Shown: one piece after another, positions 36,453 to 47,621 of the stretch
Layout of the letters: the number at the start of each line of letters is the position of its first letter
How positions within the stretch are numbered: position 1 is the first letter of the stretch
Source of the DNA: Adiantum capillus-veneris
Taxonomy: Eukaryota > Streptophyta > Polypodiopsida > Polypodiales > Pteridaceae
Assembly (NCBI GenBank): GCA_014529385.2
Contig: CM043942.1
Span: 26,662,469-26,726,468 of the forward strand
Reading direction: 5' to 3'
Length of the DNA stretch: 64,000 bases
Notes under the pieces: generated by a model
The model's database searches: none
Told to the model about the DNA's origin: nothing
What the model saw: only the letters and a program-made list of their open reading frames with translations
Made by a program: the position numbers and the translations under genes

Positions 36453-37210
36453 ATGAAAAAAAAACATCAAATTTGTCCGACTTTGAAAAGAAGCAACAGG
36501 ATTTTCTGCAAGCTCAAGCTGATTGTTTCTCTGAAGGCTTACCGGTACTCGGGAGAGTTGCCTCCCCAACGTCTTGAAGATTACACCATTGATCTGATTC
36601 CCGGAAACACACCACCGAACCGGCCACCTTGCCGGGTCAGCAAAGGCCAAAATGAGGAAATTATGAACCGAGTGAAAGAGCTTCTGGAGAAGGGTCTAAT
36701 TCAGCCCATTACATCACCATACTATTTGCTAGTGTTGTTGGTATTGAAGAAAGATGAATCTTGGAGAATGTGCATTGACTACAGAGCTCTCAACAAAATC
36801 ACCATCAAGAACAAGTTTCCAATACCCATGATCAATGATATACTAGACATGCTACAAGGTTCTACATGTTTCAGTAGAATCAACCTGAAAAGTGGCTATC
36901 ATGAGATCAAGATCGTTGTTGGAGATGTCGCGTTCAGGACGTTCTTTGGATTGTACGAGCATTTGGAGATGCCTTTCATGCTCTTGCAACATTCAATAGG
37001 ATGATGGACAGGATTGTTAGAGAGTACAAGTCATTTGTGGGCACTTTTTTCGACGACATCATCGTATTCTCTAAGCGTGAGGTAGAGCACAGACACCATT
37101 TGCTACAGGTTTTCCAAGCAGTGCGGCAATATCAAGTGGTGGTTAATGGGAAAAGAGCGAGTTTTTCTCGCAAGATATACTATTTTTGGGACACATTGTC
37201 TCTGTAGAGG
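36453..37210 (+). pseudogene. Reverse transcriptase of G4
   Basis: The conserved gypsy order is visible: YTIDLIPGNTPPNRPPCRVS, VLKKDESWRMCIDYRALNKI, FPIPMINDILDMLQGS, FSRINLKSGYHEIKI, AFRTFFGLYEHLEMPF and FVGTFFDDIIVFSK. The first catalytic aspartate (usual DLKSGYHQI) is asparagine here, while FFDD is intact. A frameshift at about 37000 splits the enzyme. Confidence 0.85.
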
Positions 37211-37429
37211 GTGTAAAAAATGGAGCTGGCCAAGGTTGAAACTATTTAAAATTGGCCAGATTTGAAGAATGTACATGAAGTTGGAAGCTTTTTGGGTTTA
37301 TGCTTGTATTACCGGCGGTTTATTTGGAAGTTTGTGGAAATTGCTTCTCCGTTACACCTTTAACACAAAAGAGGGTTCCTTTTTACATCTGAGATTGCAA
37401 CATTTAATATTGAAAAGGAAGTTGACAAC

Positions 37430-37850
37430 GGGTCCAATGTTGGCACTACTATATTTGCAAAAGCCATTTGGGTTTACTGTGATGTTCGTGGTCGCAGTGT
37501 GGGAGCGGTCTTAATGCAGGAGGGCCATGTCGTCACTTATGAGAGCAGAATGTTTTCGGGACCAAAGCGGGTTGCACAGATTTATGAGAAAGAGCTATTG
37601 GCAATTTTTCATGCTCTTACTCAGTGGTGCCATTATCTTCTTGGAGTCGATTTTACAATGTTCACCGACCACCAGAGTTTGCAATACTTCTTGTTTGAGA
37701 AAGAGCTATCGAACAAACGAATGAGATGGACAAATATTTTGTCGCAGTTTCACTTCCAGATCGTTCATGTGAAGGGACAACAGAACTTCGTGGTAGAGGC
37801 GTTGTCTCAAAAGCCACAAATTTCGGCTATTTCGGTGATTCACCATTAGA
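37430..37850 (+). pseudogene. RNase H of G4
   Basis: It contains VYCDVRGRSVGAVLMQEGHV (across a frameshift at 37500), YEKELLAIFHALTQWCHYLL and FTMFTDHQSLQYFLFEKELS, then the integrase-proximal WTNILSQFHFQIVHVKGQQN. These are the catalytic DEDD blocks of gypsy RNase H. Confidence 0.82.
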
Positions 37851-38146
37851 ACTTCGAGGATATGGTAGATTAGTACGCCACAGAGTAAGATTTTGCAAAC
37901 ATCTTTGACCGGTTTCAGAGTGGGAAAATAGTTGCAGGCTATTCTCTAAAGGAAGGCTATTTGATGCGGAAAACTATGTTGTGTGTTACTCAGACATTGA
38001 GGAAGAAGGTTTGACAAAGTGCCGGTGTGCACATTTCTTCGGCCTTTGCAGCATAGACACCACCATGAAAGGTGTGGAGAAGTACTTCTATTGGCCAAGG
38101 CTCAAAAAGAATGTGGATGAGTTTGTTCGTAGTTGTTTTTTTGCAA

Positions 38147-38684
38147 GAAAAAGATCCTTCCATTAGTTAATAAAACTACCTGAATGGCTACAATCGGCCT
38201 CTGCTAGAGAGGGCTACATCAGAAACATGGGGAGACTCTCCCAATGAGAAGACAAGATATGTACAATGAGGGCTAGATCACGAGATGGGAGGAGGAAACA
38301 ACCACACCGATGGCCGGTAATGCCATCTAGGCGCACCCTGAACCATGGTGAAGGAAGTCTCTGGGTGCCAAAGTCGAAAGTAGGCCTCACGGCACTCTCG
38401 CATGTGATCGGAGTTGCCCTTGCCCTGAAGTCTATCTAATTGGCCCTTGAGTGAGTGTATGGATCAGCTCCAGCCAGATGTCACAAACAGTCTCTGCCGG
38501 TGGGAAAGGACGAGCCTTGAAGATGCGAAAGCAGTGGGCTCGCCAGATGAACCACAATGTGAGGCCATACATGAGCTACCATCACCACTTTCTATCCCTG
38601 CACCACTCCCGAGGGATGAGCTCTATGACGGGCTGGAGCGGAAGCCTGCCGTCGTGAGTCACTATCATCCTCTTGGTTATTATT
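38147..38684 (-). mobile_element. LINE (L1-type) 3' fragment inserted in G4 integrase
   Basis: Minus-strand reading gives LTLWFIWRAHCFRIFKARPF and PPAETVCDIWLELIHTL, the C-terminal region of plant L1-type LINE ORF2 after its zinc motif. Target integrase sequence continues directly on the right (CCAGAAAGTCAAATTTG). It is a different family from LINE-1. Confidence 0.6.
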
Positions 38685-38830
38685 CCAGAAAGTCAAATTT
38701 GACAGGCATAAGGCACTAGGTCTTCTACAACCTCTACCTATTCCTAGCCTATCTTGGGAAAGTTTAGCAATGGACTTCATTTTTTATCTTCCTGAGACTC
38801 AAAGTGGGCATGATGGCATTGGACCATAGT

Positions 38831-39158
38831 AGCTAAGGTACGATACGAGACGTTTTATACAGGGGGGTTTAATATGCGTACTAGACGTATTTCTCGAGGA
38901 TCAAAATAAAGTACGTCGGTGTTTTTCAAATATATATATTTTTAAAAGTATTATATTATATGGGTCCACACAAAGATATATAATTTATTGAAGTCAAACG
39001 TTGCACGTAATTAAATGGAAAGTTGACATCTATAGACCCTAAACTCTTAAGGCAAGACAACTTTTATTAAAGTCTATAAATTGCCCACGTTTTCTAACAA
39101 AGCAACGTACTGAACGTTTTAAAACGTCCCGTCCTGTACTCTAAACGCGTTTTTAGCT
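38831..39158. mobile_element. AT-rich MITE-like insert in G4 integrase
   Basis: The insert of about 325 bp interrupts integrase between GHDGI and DRF. AGCT occurs at both ends (38831-38834 and 39155-39158) and the ends are weakly inverted (GACGTTTTATACAGG versus minus-strand GCGTTTAGAGTACAGG). The interior is AT-rich (TATATATATTTTT near 38931). There is no coding frame. Confidence 0.45.
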
Positions 39159-39821
39159 CTTTGATCGATTCAACAAACATGCTCGCTTCATTTCGCTAAA
39201 CAAGACAGTTCAAGCCGACCATTTGGCTGAGCTGTTTATCTCGCAAATTTTTCGATTACATGGTATGCCCGAATCTATAGTTTCAGATAGAGATCCCCAT
39301 TTTATGATTTTGTTTTGTAGGGCAATCTAGGAGAATATTGGCAACAACTACAATGCTTGTCCTCATTCCACCCATAGATAGATGGGCATCTGGAGATAGC
39401 CAACTCATTGGTTTTGGATTGCTAAAGTCGTACATCTCTGATCAGAAAACTCAATGGGAGAAGTATTTTCCCTTGGTGGAGTTTGCATACAACACCACTT
39501 TTTCATACATCTGCGAAGAAGGCACCATTTCAGATTATCGAGGGTGTTAAGAAGGATCCACCTATTCTAAGCACATAAGATAAGATTTTGAAGTAGATCA
39601 ATACACACAGGATTTGCACATTGCTTTTGCCAAGGTGCGAAAGGCTCTGGAAAAGTCTCAAGCATAGCATAAGAAGGCAACAAACTAGCATTGAGGTGAC
39701 TTGCAGCTGAAGGAGGATGATTGGGCGCTTTTAGATTTGAAAAGGCATGCCTATCCAAGCGGAAGGGTAACGAGCGACTTTTTCCAAAGCTAAGTATGGC
39801 CCTTCCCAAATTCAAGAGAAG

Positions 39822-40190
39822 ATGAATGACGTATCCTTCAGACTGAAGTTACCAAATACTTGGAAGATTCAGAATGCATTTCATGCGAGTCTATTGAGAC
39901 CTTTTAAAGGTGAAGTGTCAGTGGACAGGGAGCTAGAGGAGCAGTCTGAAGTGGAAGAGACAAGAGATTCTCATTCTAGAACAGGTCCTGGCTCACAAGG
40001 AAAGGAAAGTAAAAGGTAAGCTAGTATTTAGTCAAGTTCAAGAACTACCCGGCTTTGGATGCCAAGTGGATTGAGGAGGACCTAGCAGATACTCCTCAGA
40101 TTTTAGAGCTTTACCTTGAAGCCTTTGGTTTAGCACCGACTATTCCAAGAGTAATTGATGAATCAAAGATGCACGCCGAAAGTACTTGAA
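39822..40190 (+). pseudogene. Integrase C-terminus and chromodomain of G4
   Basis: SFRLKLPNTWKIQNAFHASL and LRPFKGEVS belong to the integrase C-terminal GPY/F-like module. After a frameshift, VKFKNYPALDAKWIEEDLAD is the chromodomain core, which in chromoviruses steers integration to marked chromatin. The equivalent part of G5 is at 49966-50166. Confidence 0.8.
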
Positions 40191-40292
40191 GCATGCAAAG
40201 ACGGAAAGAGAGATTCTTATCACGACGGCTGGTTAATCATTGGTGGAAAAACAATAGCCTAGGGACTTGTGCCTATGGGACACTTTGAGGAG

Positions 40293-40625
40293 ATGCACCT
40301 TGCAATCTGGAATTGCCATGGGGACTTATGGACACATCCAGAGAGACACATCAGTGATGAGTGGTTGTGACATACGAGAGCTATGAGAGGAGCTTACCAC
40401 GCATACATGGTTTTCACTGGGAGTCCATACACAGAGGGTGTGCATGCCAGAACACATCGAGAGGGTCAAGAGGAGTTGCCGTAGTTTTCCGCCGAGAGCT
40501 GCAGAGCAAGATACAAATTGTAGCACACATTCCAAACACCGATTTACTTTGGATTTGCATGGAGCGAGATATCATATACATAGCCCCTTGCTGATTTTCT
40601 CCTACTGGCTCCAGATTTGTTGCCA
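40293..40625 (+). pseudogene. LINE-4, endonuclease start
   Basis: The frame from the ATG at 40293 reads HLAIWNCHG, and after frameshifts GFHWESIHRGCACQNTSRGS, RGVAVVFRRELQSKIQIV and IYIAPC. These follow the APE endonuclease of LINE-1 (WNCNG, YRWE, GSGGVAVLFREEL). The fragment is interrupted at about 40632 and resumes at about 41700. Confidence 0.75.
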
Positions 40626-40631
40626 TTAGGT

Positions 40632-41699
40632 AGGACCAGCGTTTTCAGTTTTCAGCAGTCAAACATCGTAGTAGAAGTCCCAGACCTCGCAGATCTCACC
40701 GTCCTGTAGCAGATCCTCGCCGCACGGTCAGATCCCGCGAAGTTTGCAGTTTCAGCTCGGAAAACGCAGATTTCAGCATCTGCATTTTCAGCGCGTCGTT
40801 ATTGCATCATCGTCATTGAAATCGTCACCGACATAGAGTCAAAACTCAGCAGATAAAGATTTGCAGATTTCAGCCATTAGCGTTTTCAGATTTCAGCCCG
40901 TCTCGTCGTCGACATCGTCGGCAAGTCCAAAGCATTGTAGAGATTTGTGCAATCAATAGTAGACTGCTCTCGTCATAGAGAGTGGGGCCTTTGGAGGAGG
41001 GTTTGACAACATTCTGGTGTCGTATTCTTCTGTCTCTATCTCTAAGTCTCATGTATCTTCATTCACGGTGTTTATCCACTTTGTTTGTGACTATTTGCAC
41101 TCTCTCACTAAAGGAACGGAAGGCTCTCCCTTTCGTAAGTAAAAGGAACCTTGAGCACAGTTTGGAGCACTCATCTTGAGCAAGTTCAACATTCACTTCC
41201 GCTGCACCTTACACCCCCATTGTACCTGTGAGTTCTGGGCTCGAGCTGAGTGTGCTGCCACTCCAGAGTCTGTACTGGTTCCTTTGAGATAGTCGAGACC
41301 ATATGTTTTGGTGTGCTGCTATGTCTCTGTGTTGATTTGCTCATATCTATTGTTTCTTGTGTTTTCATGTTGTTTTAAGTGAGATGTCACGCACATTGCA
41401 CCGAGGAGCACCCAATGTAGAGAGCACGACACACTATCCGCGCTACAGGTCTCTCATTTTTGGCACGCCCGGTGGCACTTGAACCCACAATCCCTTGATT
41501 AGAAGTCAAATACCTTATCCATTAGGCCACCCGCGCTACAATAGGAGCCCCCATCTTTCACACATCGCACATATACTCCTCATACCATGATACATTTCAC
41601 TCAAGCTAGTCCTCGTTTACTCATCATAGGTCTACCAAGGCCTTCTTAGCCTCAATCCTGACACCCCCTTAGCTACCCTTACCTCTCATATATCTCATC
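40632..41699. other. Insertion within LINE-4, unidentified, containing a tRNA-like sequence
   Basis: 40632-40960 is rich in the phrase GCAGATTTCAGC and variants (at about 40770, 40862, 40883). 41000-41230 and 41240-41440 carry no recognised domain. A tRNA-Arg-like sequence sits at 41461-41536. It may be an LTR or composite insert. Confidence 0.4.
41461..41536 (-). tRNA. tRNA-Arg(UCU)-like retro-pseudogene with encoded CCA
   Basis: On the minus strand, GCGCGGGTGGCCTAATGGAT starts a 73-nt tRNA-shaped sequence. The D arm is GGCC/AGGT-like. The anticodon stem-loop is TTTGA-CTTCTAA-TCAAG with anticodon TCT. The T arm is GTGGG-TTCAAGT-GCCAC. A discriminator G and a genomic CCA follow (41463-41461). 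The acceptor stem has at least two mismatches. TGTAGCGCGG occurs on both sides (41540-41531 and 41456-41440 region on the minus strand), suggesting a target duplication that replaces the 5' acceptor strand. It is probably not functional. Confidence 0.6.
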
Positions 41700-43330
41700 C
41701 ATCCTTCATACATCCGCCATGAGTAACTTCCCACACACCACTCACGCCCCCACCTGGGACCCCATAATAATTGGTATGATGATGAGTCCACAGAGCTAAA
41801 CCACAAACTACGAGCATAGAGAGCACTAGAGTGGCTCATAGAGCGAGATGTAGGTGAGAGCCCTCTCGCTGAAAACGGTGAGCGTTTGAGGAGACCAAGG
41901 AGCTTGAGCCTTGAGCTATATCAGCTACCTATGAGCATGGACCGTGCGACAACATGGCGCACACTCTGAGAGCCTTGCCTTACCACCCCCAATGAGGACT
42001 TCAGGCATGGCATGACTATGCATAGCGACTTGGAGATCTGAGGACAACGATCTATCCTAGAGCCACCAGAGCCATGGCCCACGACATCCACTCTTCACAG
42101 TAGACATGGTAGGGTGGCCCATCCATAGGCTACAACATCCGAGATCTACAGATCATACAAGTTTACAGAGTGAGCACCTCATATATGCAGTCGACACCTT
42201 AGCCCCATTGATTGCATACCTTTTCAATAGGGCTATGGTGGAAGGCTTGCCAGAGGAGTGGATCAGATACACCATTGTGCCTATTTACAAATATGGCGAT
42301 ACCCTGGACCCAAGGAACTACGGGATCATAATGGTTGGCCACAGAATGGCCAAACTCTATGGAGCAATTTTGGAGGCAGAGTTTAGCTCAAATGCAAAGG
42401 GGGAGGGACCAAAAGCTTCAAGACTAGTAGGCTTCAGACGAGCCTTCTCTACTATAGATCACATCTTCGTTTTGCGTTGCCTGATTGATGGGGCCATGGC
42501 GTGGAAGAAGAGATTATATTGCTGCTTTGTGAATTTCAGTGAAGCCTTTGAGACAATGCCTCAAGAGAGACTTTTCCAGCACATACAGGGATTGGGGATC
42601 CCAATACAGATCATTTGGGCCATATATGCTTTGTATGTGCATGTGACATCGTGTGTTAGATGCCGAGGAGGACTTTCAAATACCATTGCTACCACCATTG
42701 GTGTGAAGTAAGGGTGGGCCCTTCCTATTCGGACTCTACATTGACGAGATCTCTGATTGTGCACTTAGTGTTGGAGGACAAGGAGTAGATCTAGCAGGTA
42801 CGCTGGCACATATTATGCTTTATGTTCATGGTATTGTCTTGATCTCTGAGTGATAGGAGGGGCTACAATGCCATCTCGATGGCCTCAATGATTTTTGTAC
42901 ATACCGGGGCATGACAACGAACCTTGGTAAAATCGAGGGCATGATCTTTAGACTTCCACACATCCAGAGGAGTCAGACACAACACAATCTTCAAGCAATT
43001 GGAGGCAGAGTGGACGTGGTAGTCATATGTGAATTTGGGGGTTACCTTTGCCAGCCCCCTCGAGCACGTCTTCATGGCTCGGGCTGCCATAGAGAGGCTC
43101 ACTAGAGGATATGCAACATTGGCCATGTTGGAGCGGAGATGCCACTCATCACACTTTCAGGAGCCCTGCACCAAGGGGTAGATTTTTGACACTTCGGTGA
43201 CGCCGGCTATGACGTACGGTGCAGCGGTATGGGCCCCAGGCCTCATAGCAAACACATGGACCCAGACAAAGAGACCCTAGATTTGTATGCAAGTGAATAG
43301 TACCACGTGATATAGTTCGAGTAGAGTTGG
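41700..43330 (+). pseudogene. LINE-4, linker and reverse transcriptase
   Basis: NNWYDDESTELNHKLRA (about 41775) matches NSWYDEECREMRAQLQ of LINE-1. 42106-42711 has IVPIYKYGDTLDPRNYGIIM, LVGFRRAFSTIDHIFVLRC, CFVNFSEAFETMPQERLF and TTIGVK. Past a frameshift come LFGLYIDEI and LYVHGIVLISE, where YADD is destroyed. ARAAIERLTRGYATLAMLER and MTYGAAVWAPG follow. It is older and more divergent than LINE-1 to LINE-3 but of the same lineage. Confidence 0.82.
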
Positions 43331-43331
43331 C

Positions 43332-43930
43332 AGTTGTTACAGGCTTGGACACTTCAAGCAAGAAATCAATAGCAACACAGGAACAAAAACTGCAAAATCA
43401 TTGAACTTGACAAGAAAGAGAGAGAGAGAGAGAAGGAGATCGACACGGCATGACGGAGTTTCGCGCCTAGATGCACTAGCCCCAAAGACAGGCGCCCCTT
43501 TTGGTATTTCTTTATTCTTGAGTCATAATGGTACAACTCCCGAGGGTCCTGTACTCTCAGACTCTACGTCTAGATGCTTTGTAGAGTTAAAGCCTAAGAG
43601 TGCTTATAAATTGTACAAGGGTTGCCTAAAAGTAGAGCCCCAAAAGCATCAGGTTCAAAAGCACTGTAACCCAAATGCATTGCTTCCCAAATAGCTCACA
43701 TAAAAACTGCCTAAACTCAGCAGCGTGAAAAGAGAAAATCCTTATAGCTTGCCACATCATAGCTTGCACAAATCGCAAAGCTTCCATACAGTCTGCCACG
43801 TCAACTGTCCGCGCATTTTGCATGCATCAGCCAGACGCCAAGCTTGAGCATTTTTCAGGTTAGGCCCTAGGCCAGTGCTCTTTTAGCTCTTTTTAGGGTT
43901 GAGCCCTTGGCCATCTTCCGGGTTTGGATT
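43332..43930 (-). repeat. Solo gypsy LTR, minus strand
   Basis: The minus-strand end TGTTACA-like (43336-43345) is followed by AAATCAATAGCAACACAGG, a short (GA)n at 43417-43433 and GACAGGCGCCCCTTTTGGTA at 43489. TGCCACGTCAACTGTCC, the antisense of the TGACGTGGCA repeat, lies near 43795. No internal region adjoins it, so it is a solo LTR or a truncated copy. Confidence 0.7.
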
Positions 43931-44599
43931 GTCTTGTCCTCTCAGCCCTTCCTTTCTAGTTGGGTACCCACGTCATTGTATGTGGCGCCCCATTGGAATT
44001 GGCAGGCAGTTCATCTTTCTCTACATATCTCTAACAATACACACATGAAAGAGCACATGTTTTCAATTCAATTAAGGAAATTTCCAATTCAGTGCACATA
44101 TGTTCATAAAGTCATTCCGCAAAATACTTTCAGCCCGTTAGTACCCCTAATATCACAGAGAGAAATTAGTTACTTAATTCAATCTAGGCAATTTGTGACA
44201 AAGGAGTGGAGTGGACCCCCTCTTGTGCAGTCTGCACCACACCAGATTCAACTTGCTAATTCATCGGTAACTTTTGGCATAGACACTACTAATGACCCAA
44301 AAGCTTCTCTCTCTTAAGAGAATTTGGGTTGTTCTCCTCCTCTATCCACTGTGCACCAAGGGCCAAAAAGTACCCTTGACCAAATTATCCGATGGACCTA
44401 ACTTACTGTGCCGCTTTGACCTGTTTGAGCCCTGCTGGCCTTCCCTTTCCTTGGCACCTCAATCTGGATCATTGGAGTTCTCTAATCTTCCTTCATGTTC
44501 TTTTCTTGTGCCCTGGGACTTGTTGGTAGCCTCGCTGGCCTCCTTTGCCCGTTGGCACTTCAATCATGGTTGTCTGAATTCTTTGAGGAAAACATTCAA
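43931..44599. other. Unassigned stretch before the Penelope-like element
   Basis: Short + frames only. It may be the degenerate 5' part of the Penelope-like element, but no motif supports this. Confidence 0.4.
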
Positions 44600-45341
44600 C
44601 CGATTCCCCTGCTTTGTCGGAACCGTCAGATGTACTATCATCAGAAGCAGACGTACCTATCGATTCAAGTTGGATCTTAAATGATTCAGTAGGTGTGATT
44701 ACTGTAGTAAAGTTTTTGAACTTGTCAAGGATCATTAAGGAGAAATCCTCTCCTTTATGTCTCCAAAATTTTGACTTTACAACACTATATACCAAGCTTA
44801 ATTTGGAGGAACTTAAATTCAGAGTCAAGTCTCTTATTTCAAAAGTTTTCCCATACAAGCTTGAGAAGGATAGGTATAAGGCATTATTTCTAGTAGAAAA
44901 GTCAGCTTTGAACTTTGACTTCTTATGGTTGAAAAGTAAGAATGTAGACGTAGACAAAGATTCATTGACATCATATCTTGGTTAGATTTTCTTTTGGATA
45001 ATTTATATATTACCGTTGGTGACTCTCTTTTCAAGCAAAGAATTGGTATCCCTATGGGCACCAATTGTGTTGTTTTTCTTGCTAATTTCTATCTTTTTAC
45101 TTACGAGTTTTATTTTATGGAGCTTTTGTCCTTGCTAACACTTGCCCAATATTTTTGCACAACTTATGTAATGTAAGACGCTTTGTAGATATCTTTTTGT
45201 TCCTGACATTCCTTTTCCAGATTTTATATACTTGAATTTGAGTTCTTTAGGTGGAGGAATTTATCCCGAGGAGTTTTGTGAACTTAATTGCACCACAAAT
45301 AGTGATTGTTCTATCTTTTTAGACCTTGAGATTTTTTAGAC
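44600..45341 (+). pseudogene. Penelope-like reverse transcriptase, left part
   Basis: FDFTTLYTKLNLEELKFRVK is the first catalytic block. After a frameshift at about 44985 comes DNLYITVGDSLFKQRIGIPM and then GTNCVVFLANFYLFTYEFYF, the hallmark GIPMGTN block of Penelope-like elements. The YxDD position reads RRFVDIF (near 45180). DIPFPDFIYLNLSSLGGGIY, PEEF and SIFLDLEI follow as in this family. It is interrupted at 45342 by gypsy G5. Penelope-like elements lack LTR-type priming and often prime at chromosome ends or nicks. Confidence 0.72.
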
Positions 45342-45960
45342 TATCACAGATTGGTGACCTGGCCTTTGTACACACACACACACTACCCCTAGGCATGGAC
45401 AGTCCCCGCGAGAAAACCTCTGCATAAATGATGACGTGGCAGGTAGTACGTGGCAGGATTATCCGAAAATGACGGCGGAAATTGCGGAATGCTGACGTGG
45501 CAGCAACGTACGGAAAAAGGCAGAAATTGCGACAGCTTGGGACCTGCTTTTTCCTACGCAATTCAGCCAGCTTTTGGCTATGCAATTTGAGAGAGAGAGA
45601 AAGAGAGTTTTTGCTTCATTGTCTCAAGAAAGAGAGAGAGAGACAGCTTTTGATTTTTGAAGCTTTTGGGCTCTGCTTTTAGCATCCCTTGTAAACTCAT
45701 TTAATGGTGGCTCGAGCTCTCACTTCTGAGAGCATCTGGACGCAGAGTTTGAGAGTGAGTCCTGACCGCTCGCTTGTACTTTGAGTTGGAGATTAATACA
45801 AAAAGAAATACCGAAAGGGGCGCCAGTCTTGGGGCCAACATCTCTAGGCACGGAACTCTGTCGGGCCAGTGTCGAATCAATCGTGAACTGTGAACTGTTT
45901 GAAGTGATTTCTTTTGGTGTCACAGTAGATTCTCGACTTGGAGTGTCCAAGTCTGTTAGA
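45342..45960 (+). repeat. 5' LTR of G5
   Basis: U3 has GATGACGTGGCAGG (45433) and GCTGACGTGGCAGC (45492). (GA)n scraps lie at 45590-45606 and 45630-45642. GAAATACCGAAAGGGGCGCC is at about 45805. It ends TGTTAGA. Confidence 0.82.
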
Positions 45961-45961
45961 G

Positions 45962-45977
45962 TGGTGTCAGGGCGCGG
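45962..45977 (+). promoter_or_regulatory. Primer-binding site of G5
   Basis: TGGTGTCAGGGCGCGG follows the LTR by one base. It is a diverged form of TGGTATCAGAGC, the tRNA-iMet complement. Confidence 0.6.
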
Positions 45978-46119
45978 CTGATTTCTCTTCTACCGGGAAA
46001 TCCGATCCTTTTTACGCGGCACTTATGGCTTCAGACAGAGATCCCCTCTGGATGAGGAGATCACGAAGAAGATTCACACGAGGAGTACGGCCCGCCTCGG
46101 CCTACTCCGGTGGAGCTTG

Positions 46120-47496
46120 AAGAGATGGAGCGTCGACGACTGATCGACGACGCAGGAAAGATGATTCTAAATTTTGCAAAGGACTCAAAATTTGCAAAAT
46201 TTATGACTTAGACCTCCTTCGAGGAGGTGTATGCTTAGTGGCAGCAGACCATAGAACCACCCCCCAAACCAGTACTCAAGAAACCTCCTACTCCAAGGAT
46301 GTTTACTGAGCAGGAATTAAAAGAGGTGGTTGCACGGATTTCTCAGCTTTTTGACACGCAGAATAAAGCAGAAAAGCACAACAAAAAGTAGAAGAAAGGA
46401 ACTGACTTCCCGGGTTATTTGGGTCGTCAGTCTACTTTTGCTTCGGCCAAGAAGCAAAAGAAGTGTGTGCGGTTTGAAGGATTACCTAGTTCTTCTTCTT
46501 CTTCTTCTTCTTCAAGTTCTTCTAGCTCTTCCGATTCGAGCGAAGAAGACAAAAAAGGCAAAAAGCGAAGCAAAAAGCAGAATGGCAAGAAAAAGGCAAA
46601 GAAGTCTAAATCTCGCCCAGTTTCAGATAGTTCTATAGAGGACTCGTCTTCGAATAGTTCGGACTCTGACGGCCGCAGATTCTATGCAAAGAAAAAGAAT
46701 TTCTACAAAGCCAACCAATATGACTTTCTGGAAGATAAAAGCAAGAAAGTCCAAGAGTTCAAAGAAGGTGGACAATCAATTAAATTTAACACGTTCTCTC
46801 GTTTTGGAGATGCTTTGAAGGCTTGCTTTCATACATTAGTTTGACATAGCTTTCTCTGGAGGGCGTTACTCAGAGCACTCCAAGATTCGGAGGGCTACTT
46901 CCTACTTCAGGGAAAATGCTCAAACTTGGTGGTCCATGCTTCTATTGAACAGGAAAGCGTTAGTTAAATGGCTGAAATTTAAAAGGCTTTTTATTTCTTC
47001 TTGGCTAACTCGAGAGTAGGAACGCGACATACAAACTGCCTGGAACCATCTTTGGATGACCAAGAAGGATACTTTGGACGCATATTGCGAGAGATTCTGG
47101 AGCTCTTTTCTATCAGCCTCTTCATTTAAGAAGATCTCGTTCAAAGAACAAATTGAGCGGTTTACCTTGGGTCTTCCTACAAAGATCCGAGATCACTGCT
47201 TAGAGCAAAAGTCGGATTCTATTCAGGAACTGATGAGTGATGCGAAACGGGGTTTTGCCATTCACTCTGGCAGTTTGACCTACCCCACAGATGAAATCAT
47301 GACACAAAGAAATGAACAGACTTCGAACAATGAAAGTAGAAAGAAGAAGAGTAACCCAGAAAAGAAAGAAAAGGATGCACGACCCAAGCTTACTCTTTCA
47401 CAGAGAGCTCTTTACATCAAAGAGGGGAAGTGCTTTGGATGTGGGGAAACTGGGCATATCTCCGCGAAGTGCCCTAAAAAGGCACCGAAAGAATAG
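46120..47496 (+). pseudogene. Gag of G5
   Basis: The N-terminal region has a serine run (46490-46540) and lysine-rich tracts. Then come EFKEGGQSIKFNTFSRFGDA (capsid start, 46750-46810), AWNHLWMTKKDTLDAYCERF (47040-47098) and a zinc knuckle CFGCGETGHISAKC (47430-47472). A stop after FHTLV at 46842 and a stop at 47019 (before ERDIQ) break it. The last 146 residues are open. Confidence 0.82.
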
Positions 47497-47621
47497 AACG
47501 ACAAGGATGAAGATAGGCCTGAAGGTTCGAGAGCAGCTGAGGAACGTGGACAAAAAGGCAAGATGAAAGCAAGACTGGCACTATTGATGAGAGTACAGAA
47601 CTTTGCCAAGCTTGAGGCAAA

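Larger units (their letters stand above)
37981..39560 (+). pseudogene. Integrase of G4, split by two insertions
   Basis: 37981-38146 holds the end of the zinc domain (FYWPRLKKNVDEFVRSCFF). 38685-38830 resumes with KVKFDRHKALGLLQPLPIP and the first catalytic segment. 39156-39560 has the second part ([20 protein letters not shown], aspartate D2) and further pieces to VEFAYNTTFS. The enzyme is broken by stops and the two inserts. Confidence 0.8.
34110..40190 (+). mobile_element. Gypsy G4: decayed chromodomain element with later insertions
   Basis: The 5' LTR is at 34110-35286 and the PBS-like GATATCAGAGCTTCAG at about 35290. Then come gag scraps, reverse transcriptase, RNase H, integrase and a chromodomain, in gypsy/chromovirus order. 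No 3' LTR was found. It holds four insertions: MITE-2 in the LTR, a minus-strand LTR fragment at 35514-35800, a LINE fragment at about 38147-38684 and an AT-rich insert at 38831-39158. It is strongly degraded and old. Confidence 0.8.

Noticed and set aside
38447-38719. Plus-strand frame of 90 codons inside G4
   Set aside because: It is the antisense of the inserted LINE fragment.
46490-46545. Polyserine protein as a separate gene
   Set aside because: It is the linker of the G5 gag. The same serine-rich stretch occurs in the G6 gag on the other strand.
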